Shown here piece by piece: positions 57,236 through 64,000 of a DNA stretch of 64,000 bases; the first letter of the stretch is position 1; every line of letters starts with the position of its first letter. Position numbers and translations under genes: made by a program. The stretch covers positions 434,001 through 498,000 of the forward strand of contig JAITYX010000148.1 in assembly GCA_021018815.1 (NCBI GenBank), given 5' to 3'. This DNA comes from Talinum fruticosum. Taxonomy: Eukaryota > Streptophyta > Magnoliopsida > Caryophyllales > Talinaceae. The notes below the pieces were generated by a model, which did not search any database, was not told the DNA's origin, and was given only the letters and a program-made list of their open reading frames with translations.

Positions 57236-59048
57236 AAAATGTTATTGGACACGAGATCACCTCAGATCTTGGAGTTCTTTGAAAGAGCCCGGATGTTTGA
57301 ACATCTAAATAACACCATCCTCACCCTTATCTCAATGGTTAGTAGTCCCACCAAAGGTGCTGAATTCGAGTATAATGTGTTATATAAGTGCATTACTAAA
57401 ATGTTATGCAATCGACTTACTCGTGATTCCGCCAATCTTGGTAAATGAGAATCAAGGTGCTTTAGTGGCTATTATTGAGAATGTTTTAATCAGCCAGGAT
57501 ATTAAACAATTGCATAAAAGGAAGAATGCATCTCCAAGGTGCTTAATGAAAGTAGATTTACATAAGACCGACCTATGATTACGTATCATAGAAATGCTTG
57601 CCTCAAATACTAACCGCTTACAAAATCCCTCCAACTTTTGTAAACTTGGATCACCAATTGTGTCAGCTCCGCTACTTTCTCCTTAACTAAATGATGAGGT
57701 ATTTGGGAATTTTAGAGGTGGTACAGGTCCCCCTTATTGTTTGTTATGATCATGGAATATCTCTCCAAGCACTCTACAACATCAATCACAAGCAAAAGGG
57801 ATTTAAATATCACCCCAAATGTGAAAATCTGAAATTGGTCTCCCGCTGATGATCTAATGATGTTCCGCAAAGGAGATAAACTCTATGTGATGGAAGGCTT
57901 TGAACATTTCTCCCAATTGACAGGCTTCATAGCAAACAAAGGAAAACCCCATTGTATGTGAATGGCATAATTCAAGCTAGAAAAGAAGTCATTCAACAAA
58001 GAACAAGGTTTTGTAGCTCGAGATTTCCCTATTAAGTATTTGGGAATGCCACTATCACCAAGTAAATGGAGTATAGCTGATTGCCAAAAGATAGTTGAGA
58101 AGGTACAAGCCAAATTGCATATCATTAATACAAGGCATTTCTCTTATGCTCCAAAGTGTCAAATCATCATCAATTCTCCGCTACTATCCATTCTTTCATA
58201 CTTGGAGCTCTATATTTTTGTTACCTAGTGCTGTACTTAAACAAATTGAGCAAGTATACGGATCTTTTCTTTGGGGCGATGGGGAAACAACCGGTATTGC
58301 TTTGGTAGCTTGGGAAAGACTTTGCTGTCCCAAAATAGGAGGTGCTGCCAGGGGTAACTAGTGTGGGCAGTGGCAAAGACTGATACATTGTGGGTTAAAT
58401 GGATAAATGAGATTTACCCAAAAGGTAGAGACTTCTGGGACTACACATCATCCACATGGCATTAGAAGACTTTTGGAGACTTGTCTCGAACCACTAACTA
58501 TCCCCAAACATAGGTTCATTGCGTGGCTACTGATGTTGGATAGGCTGCGCAACTGAAGACAACTCACAGCTCGCACTTATTCTTTCAATGCTCATATAGT
58601 CGGGAGGTGCTTGGGGAGGTTTGCGGATGAGCCAGAATATCAATACCTCACACTGAATGGAAGCAAAAGTTCATCAAACAAAAAGGGTCTGCTGTAAGGA
58701 AACTCTTACAAAAAGCTAGAGCAATTTTGTCAGCATGCATATACTATGTTTGGATTGAACGAGGGAAGAGGATTTTTCAAAGCAAAGAAAATTCAGCAAA
58801 GGGGCTGGGCAGGATGTTAAAGTTAGACTATCAAAACTAAGTATGAAGATGTCTCCTAAGGACAGAAAATGGGTTGGTGAATTAAGCTCATAATTTTTTT
58901 TACTTTCTTGCCTAAGCTACTTGTGACAGCAACCCTTCCTAGAAGGTGGGTTTTCACTTGTATCTTCAGTATATATCTATGTACATATGGAGTTGTAATG
59001 TGTTTTTGATGGAGCAATGAATTCCTTTTCATCAAAAAAAAAAACAAA
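57236..59048 (+). mobile_element. LINE 4: 5'-truncated L1-type element with A-rich tail
   Basis: The insertion is bounded by a perfect 16-bp duplication (57220-57235 and 59049-59064) and ends in an A-rich tail from about 59033. Only the 3' part of ORF2 is present. Five-prime truncation, A tail and long duplication are hallmarks of target-primed reverse transcription. Confidence 0.88.
57240..58860 (+). pseudogene. LINE 4 ORF2 fragment: reverse transcriptase and zf-RVT
   Basis: Readable blocks are VLYKCITKMLCNRL near 57380, SPRCLMKVDLHK near 57530, LLFVMIMEYLSKHS near 57740, the active site as PADDLMMFRKGD near 57843 (FADD with F replaced by P, both aspartates kept), IKYLGMPLSPSKWS near 58030, LHIINTRHFSYAPKCQIIINS near 58115, and the zf-RVT remainder with SHLFFQCSYS near 58570. 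Many stops are present, and the part between VDL and the LLFVMIMEY block is shortened. Confidence 0.8.
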
Positions 59049-59064
59049 AACAACCAACTCAACT

Positions 59065-60540
59065 CAACAGCCACACGCCAAAGACATACTAGAATAAATG
59101 AAGTGTTTGGGCCCACCCGGCCTCAAAATCATATGATTTTGGGTTTCGTATGATTCATATAAGCGTACAACATTACAGATTACATCGAAAAAACACAACA
59201 TATACATGAACATGGCTAATTTTTAAACTTGACAAGCTCCTAGCCTCTCAACTCTAGTATCCTTTGTGGCTTGTCTAATACTTGGAAACCTCAAAATGTG
59301 GAGGGATAATGAGCTCCCCTGGCCAAGTGAATAATCCCAAATCACCCCTTCATTACATTTTGCACATTAGCTGGATACATTGACCCACTTGCATAATTTC
59401 ATGCACATCATCAATGCATGCTCTAAATACATCATATAACCTAACAAATTTCCCTTAGCTAAGTGACTTAGATCATATTTGCATTTATATCAAAACATAC
59501 CCATTCTTAAGACGCTGCTTGCTCAAACACAAACTTTCAAGTTAAAGTCATGTAACTCCTTATTTTGTCAAACATATTCAAGTATCGTTACTTATCATTA
59601 CTCACACTCACACTCTACACACAATGCATTTATGATGTGGAACATAGAGGACGCGTAACCTGCCAAGTTTATCACCTACTTGTCATAAATTAGCATACAC
59701 ACCATATACTCGTCATTTCATACCATAACTTATCACATGTGTAACAAACCTTGAAAAACATAAACATAACATATCATATGTATTTCATAACATACAATGT
59801 GGGAAGGTAGACACTTAGAGGTACTTTGTTCCTTCCTGCCATCCCAAGTTGGCCAAGTTCAAGCGGCAACATACACCTATCAGGACACACATCATACTAT
59901 GTTGGGATAGAGACATTAGGTGGGAGTCAAGCCACCATCCCCGAGTCTCCGATCATAACTTATCCTTTTAACATAACTTATACCTGAAGGAACCTTGGTT
60001 GCTCACCGGCAGCGCTTGAGGTGAGGCGATTCTTTGACTGTCATTCTGTTTTCGTTGTGGTCTTCTTTGCCCTGAAATTTCTTTCTTTTTTAGGGACTTG
60101 ATTTTCATATTTATGTTATCTTCTCACGGTTATGCTCTTTTTTTCTCGCTTGATTCTCTCTTTTTTTCCTTCATATCTAGCTTTGCCGAATTTTGGTTCT
60201 TTGGCAGATGTACTCCTTTTCGTTTTTTGGTGGATGAACTTCTTTTTGCAAATTGTTTATGATCTATGCCTCTCTCTATTTTGATATCCTTTTGTTTCTT
60301 GTTTTCTCCCTCCGGATCTGATATGTTGGAATTATATACTATTCTTGGACTTCATTTTTTTATATAATATGTTTATGATTTACAATGAGAATTCGAGTTG
60401 GGGTGGGAAGTGATGGGTTTGCTTGGATATGTTCATTATCTAGGTTTGGTTTATTGCTTGGACAAATATGTTCACTTTCTATATGCTAGTGTTTTTGTAT
60501 GTAGTATTATTATCAATTTGGTTAATTAGCAACATGACAG
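59065..60540. other. Unassigned stretch, possibly LTR-element interior
   Basis: AT-rich sequence with C-rich patches near 59300 and 59930, and T-rich blocks at 60060-60360. No coding domain is recognised. The last few hundred bases may be the leader of the PIF/Harbinger gene. Confidence 0.35.
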
Positions 60541-61054
60541 AATATGGCTCCATCTCTAGCTCATGAATTATTGCTAGTGACGAAGAAGAAGACAGTGCCA
60601 TTGCAATTATTCGTCACAGTAGTGGTCATTATAAATGCAGTAACTTTGACAAGTTTCAGTGGTTGATGATGAGTATTCTTATTCCCGAGTCAAACACATT
60701 GACATTGCCCTATAGGGAAAAGAAATGTCGTAGATTAGATAATTTGAATAATCTAATAAGAAATAATGGCGTTGCTTTTAAAGCAAGCTTCATAGATATA
60801 GGCATACATTTAACATGTTCTATGAAAAGGTTATGGGGTATTGGGGGTTTAACTAGTATTAGATATATGTCCTTGGAAGATATTGTTCCCATGTTTTTGT
60901 ACACAATGGCTCATAAGTTCAAAAATAGGACAATAGGAAATCATTTTTATCGAAGTGGAAAAAGTGTGAGCAGAAACTTCCATCAATGTCTTACTGGTGT
61001 TTTGAAGCAACACATACACTTGCTCAAAAAGCCTACGCCCATACCAGAAGACTC

Positions 61055-61141
61055 TTAAGATAATAGATGGAAATGTTTTAAGGTGATGCAACACATAATA
61101 TTCTTAAGATAGTAGATGGAAATGTTTTCAGGTGATGCAAC
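61055..61141 (+). repeat. Tandem duplication of the PIF exon end and splice donor
   Basis: TTAAGATA(A/G)TAGATGGAAATG and the following TTTT(A/C)AGGTGATGCAAC occur at 61055 and 61104, a period of 49. Each copy carries a possible AG/GTGATG donor. Confidence 0.8.
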
Positions 61142-61200
61142 TTTCACGCTTCATTCCTAACAACATTACTTACAACTTATGTGTCTAAAAATCACCATTC

Positions 61201-61320
61201 TATGTTGTTTTGTAGAATTGCATAGACCCCTTAGATGGTACACACATTAATGTCCATGCACATGTTGTTTTGTAGAATTGCATGGACCCCTTAGATGGTA
61301 CATACATTAATATCCATGTA
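61201..61320 (+). repeat. 60-bp tandem duplication of the PIF splice acceptor and DDGT motif
   Basis: Units 61201-61260 and 61261-61320 differ at only a few bases. Each has an acceptor-like TTGTTTTGTAG followed by AATTGCATAGACC or AATTGCATGGACC and the codons for DPLDGT. The 60-base length keeps frame. Confidence 0.9.
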
Positions 61321-61522
61321 CATGTTGAAGATAGACCAAGTTACCGGACTAGGAACGGCACCCTTGATATGAAATTGCTAGGTGCATGCACACCTAATTG
61401 GAGAATTGCATAGGCCCCTTAGATGGTACATACATTAGTGTCCATGTCCCGGTTGAAGATCGACCAAGGTACCCGATTAGGAATGGTACCCTTGCTATGA
61501 ATGTGTTAGGTGCATGCACGAG
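61275..61522 (+). repeat. 128-bp tandem duplication in the PIF transposase
   Basis: The block from GAATTGCAT through CTTAGATGGTACATACATT to GGTGCATGCAC at 61275-61395 recurs at 61403-61519. The second copy is closer to the family consensus (VEDRPRYPIRNGT). Confidence 0.85.
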
Positions 61523-62648
61523 CTTAGATTAAAAAGCGCAAGGCGCAAAAAGCGCAGAGGGTCTTGGAGCTAAGGGCAAGCTTCGAGGCGAAGGAGTGGG
61601 CTTTCGGGAGCGAGGCGAAGGAGTGGGCTTTTGGGAGTGAGGCGCACTTTTTACATAAAAATGCTTGAAATTCATTCTCAACGCATAATTTTTGAGAAAT
61701 AAATGTCACATCAAGAAAGTGTTTAGACAACATTTTAACTACTAAAATCACCGCATATAGTCTTAAGAACCAGAACCTAACATTCAAATATCTCAAAACA
61801 CTCGCCCCCATGGTGTTAACTTCACAAAAATTTCAAAAGAAACTATTTTTTATTGCTCTCATCTTGTGTGCCATACTTTCTTCCAGTGGTCTAAAGTCTA
61901 GAGAAGGAGATTGAACCCGAACCCGTAACGGGTTGATCCTCCACTCAAATCACAATAATCAACACAATTCACTCGCAATTATCACAATAAAAATAATTAA
62001 AATAAATTTAATTTTATATTATCTTGATTGACCGACCGAGACAAAAAAAAAAAAACAGAGACAAAAAAAAGGGGAGAAGAGATGAGTCTAACACCACCAC
62101 GCTGACACATAACACGGAGAAGGAGAAGAAGAAGAAGAAGAAGGAAGGAAGAAAAAGAGGAGCCCCAAATCAGGTCGAAGAAGGAAGAAGAAAGGAGAAG
62201 GAAGAGGAAAACGGAAACGGAAGAAGAAAGGAGGAAAAAGGAAAAGAAGGAAGAGAAAAAAAGAAGAAGGAAGAGGAAAAAGGAAGAAGAAGAAAGGAGG
62301 AGACTACCTAGGAGTCAGCAACCAGATCAGCGCTAAAAAACACCAAGGGAGGCACCGGAACATGCAAGGGAGTTGCCAGATGGAGCCGAGGAGGAGGATT
62401 AAGGAGGAAGGAAGGTTTCTCACATGAAGGTAGGTTTCTGCGTGGTTCACTTGGCACGATGGTGTCCGGTCTCAAGGTAAGTATAAGCCCTTTTTTAAAC
62501 AAACGGACGGTAACTCCTGCGCCGCCAGAAAGCCGCACCGCCCAACAAAAAGCCCAAAAGCGCACGCTTCTTTGGGCTTTTGGAGGGACAGCAGTGGCAC
62601 AATGGCTTTTTAAGCCTAAGCACGCCCGTTGCGCTTTTTTAAACTATG
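61523..62648. mobile_element. hAT-like nonautonomous element, CTTAGATTAAAAAG family, copy 2
   Basis: The ends CTTAGATTAAAAAGCGCAAGG and GCGCTTTTTTAAACTATG are inverted. Internal blocks ACATAAAAATGCTTGAAATTC and CACATCAAG match copy 1 at 2740-2830. A purine-rich tract at 62040-62310 parallels the one in copy 1. It splits the PIF gene between LGACT and CRVL coding. The flanks do not show a clean 8-bp duplication, unlike copy 1. Confidence 0.78.
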
Positions 62649-62896
62649 TGAGAAGGATATGCACATGATTGTCGTGTCCTTTGAGATGCATCTAAGCCTA
62701 ATGGTTTAAAGGTTTCCCAAGGTAATAATTATAAGACGCATAATGATTTAGAATTATAATATCCTCGTCAATAACAAGAAACTTTATTATGTGACATGTT
62801 AGGTACATATTATTTGGTAGATGTTGGATATCCTAATTATGAGGGATTCCTTGTATCATATAGAGGTCATCAACATCACTTGAGGGAGTTGGGGGG

Positions 62897-63894
62897 TGAT
62901 GGGGTGGAAACCACAAAACCAGACCCAACTAAGACCGAGAGCCAGCCAGAACCGAGTGATAATTCCGAGTCCTCTCGACTTCATTACGGAACCCTCGAAA
63001 CCATTGCTTGGGTCTTCGTTGATAATGCGAGGCATCAAGGGAGTTTTGGCCACACTCGAAATACTTGTCTGTCTCCTCGGACAGGAGTAAGACAGGAGTA
63101 AGGGAGTCGGACAAGTCGAAATATTCGGAGGAAAAATAAGCCAAGAGATCTTTTCCGAGTCCTCGGTTTCGAGCTCGGACGTTAAATGATCTTTTTCCGA
63201 GTCCTCCGAGCTTAGACTACCCGATCATCATCTAGGCATCTTCAGCAGAGCTAGAAAAGGAAAGTTAAGGATCGAAAGCAAAAGAATTTTGTGACAACGA
63301 CTCGTAGCTGTCACTGGACTCGAACCGTACTACTTTGTACTACGATTCTCGTGGTCCCCCTCCTTTCGCTGTCCTTTCTGTCCTTTTCGCTGCAATTATT
63401 TACCTATTGTCCTTGTTTTTATGCTTCTATTTTGTTGAATACATCACAACCATTGAATGTAAAAGGGGATTTATAACCCTTAGATTAGAGTGATGTACCC
63501 TAGCTAAGAGGCCTATAAATATACATGGGCTCTCTCTTTGTAAAGGATGATGATTTTGATATTGGCTATATGCTAAGTAAAGTTGAGCGAGTGCTCCTTT
63601 CAACCCCAAAATTCTCTTTTGCTTGTCTAATTAGTGGCATAATTAGGCTGTGTTACGAAGAGTCCGATTATACTTAGTGTGGTGATAGTTGTATCACTAA
63701 GTGTGATTAGTGCCCTAGTTTTATCCGTGGTAGTGATATCTCGTAGCCTTGGATAGTTCTAGTTTATCTTGTTATTGTCCTATCGGTCGTTGGTTACCTT
63801 GCTAATCATCTCCTCACGAGTGATTAGCTTAATCCTCGTTGTTTACTATTTCATTGGTCATTTCTAAGCCCATTCCGAGTCCCTCGGAATTACA
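62897..63894 (+). mobile_element. 5' LTR of a Ty3/gypsy-like retrotransposon
   Basis: The segment starts with TG near 62897 or 62905, where the PIF frame is lost, and ends with CA at 63894. It contains a TATA box (63514) and GAGTCC(C)TCGG words. The sequence just after the end, TTTGGCGCACTTTG, has the form of a plant gypsy primer-binding site. The second LTR and the coding region lie outside the window, so the superfamily is inferred. Confidence 0.6.
63514..63521 (+). promoter_or_regulatory. TATA box in the LTR
   Basis: TATAAATA is followed about 25-30 bases later by a CTCTCTCTTTG stretch suited to a transcription start, leaving a repeat (R) and U5 of about 350 bases. Position is right for a plant LTR promoter. 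Confidence 0.55.
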
Positions 63895-63912
63895 TTTGGC
63901 GCACTTTGTTTT
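63895..63912 (+). other. Putative primer-binding site
   Basis: TTTGGCGCACTTTG directly follows the CA end of the LTR. Plant gypsy elements often show TGGCGC at this place, complementary to a tRNA 3' end. I did not assign the tRNA. Confidence 0.45.
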
Positions 63913-64000
63913 CGGGATCGGTGTAGCCCTACGTTTTGGCACATCGGTTTTGGTATCGAGCTTTGGAGCCTTTCCTGGACCGAGCTTCCTTAACCCCAAA

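Larger units (their letters stand above)
57049..59200. mobile_element. Possible Ty3/gypsy LTR fragment, interrupted by LINE 4
   Basis: TGTAACACCTCGGCCCGAG at 57049 resembles the start of plant gypsy LTRs (TGTAACACCCC type), followed by AAGGTGTAAGGAATTCC. After LINE 4 the target sequence resumes at 59065 with TTGGGCCCACCCGGCC. No LTR end, primer site or second LTR was found, and the 3' limit given is arbitrary. Confidence 0.35.
60570..62895 (+). pseudogene. PIF/Harbinger transposase, interrupted
   Basis: The gene is a HARBI1-like DDE nuclease. Blocks in order are DNLNNLIRNNGVAFKAS, IRYMSLEDIVPMFLYTMAHK, GNHFYRSGKSVSRNFHQCLTG (60930-60995), PTPIPEDS then a stop, an intron to about 61215, the catalytic DPLDGT(H/Y)I region in three copies (61215, 61275, 61403), RPRYPIRNGT, LGACT, a hAT-like insertion (61523-62648), and the C-terminal part CRVL, KPNGLKVSQG, YYLVDVGYPNYEGFLVSYRG (62810-62870). 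A further 60-80 base disturbance lies near 62735-62795. The gene ends where the gypsy LTR starts. It may have been part of a PIF element, but no TIRs were found. Confidence 0.85.

Noticed and set aside
62796..63101. 101-codon frame as a single protein
   Set aside because: Only the first ~30 residues are PIF transposase; the rest runs into the LTR.

Overview
The window looks like a plant nuclear genome segment, probably a flowering plant. It is AT-rich, has no operon-like gene packing, and is made almost entirely of decayed, nested transposable elements (TEs). Recognisable plant families are FAR1-type Mutator-like elements (MULEs), CACTA (En/Spm) elements, hAT and PIF/Harbinger DNA transposons, MITEs, L1-type LINEs, a Ty1/copia fragment and Ty3/gypsy-like LTRs. 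Nearly every coding region carries stops or frameshifts. The species cannot be named from the sequence alone.

Layout. 36-7040: MULE 1, with ~95 bp terminal inverted repeats (TIRs), a FAR1-like transposase pseudogene and a hAT-like element inside. 7042-7118: (TA)n. 7119 to about 18280: MULE 2, whose FAR1-like gene is split by a 6.9 kb CACTA element (7952-14882) with a 3-bp GAT target duplication. About 18280-23357: low-information DNA with a possible degraded gene, a ~150-bp tandem array and a Tourist-like MITE. 23358-28120: LINE 1 (minus strand), itself interrupted. 28140-30143: 3' part of a copia element. 30144-38462: CACTA 3 fragment, a fold-back MITE, and CACTA 2 split by a 3.9 kb hAT element (33620-37564). 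39655-41305: hAT-like remnants and a CACTA transposase fragment. 41690-43830: LINE 2. 44700-53237: LINE 3, containing three separate insertions (one carrying a plant mobile domain pseudogene) and closed by a fourth. 54671-56270: an island that seems not to be TE, holding an Sm-like gene resembling NAA38/LSMD1. 57049-59200: possible gypsy LTR carrying LINE 4 with a 16-bp target duplication. 60540-62895: PIF/Harbinger pseudogene with duplicated splice sites and a hAT insertion. 62897-64000: 5' LTR and primer-binding region of a gypsy-like element running off the window.

No functional pathway joins these genes. What the window records is an insertion chronology. FAR1 MULE, LINEs, CACTA 3 and PIF are hosts of later insertions; CACTA 1 and 2 and the hAT elements are younger guests. 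The one feature that looks like host function is the NAA38-like gene, which differs from an intact frame by one base in a homopolymer. I found no convincing previously undescribed system. The most unusual items are a duplicated GC-rich hairpin inside CACTA 1, tRNA-like boxes shared by both MULEs, the plant mobile domain fragment inside a LINE, and the duplicated splice sites of the PIF gene.
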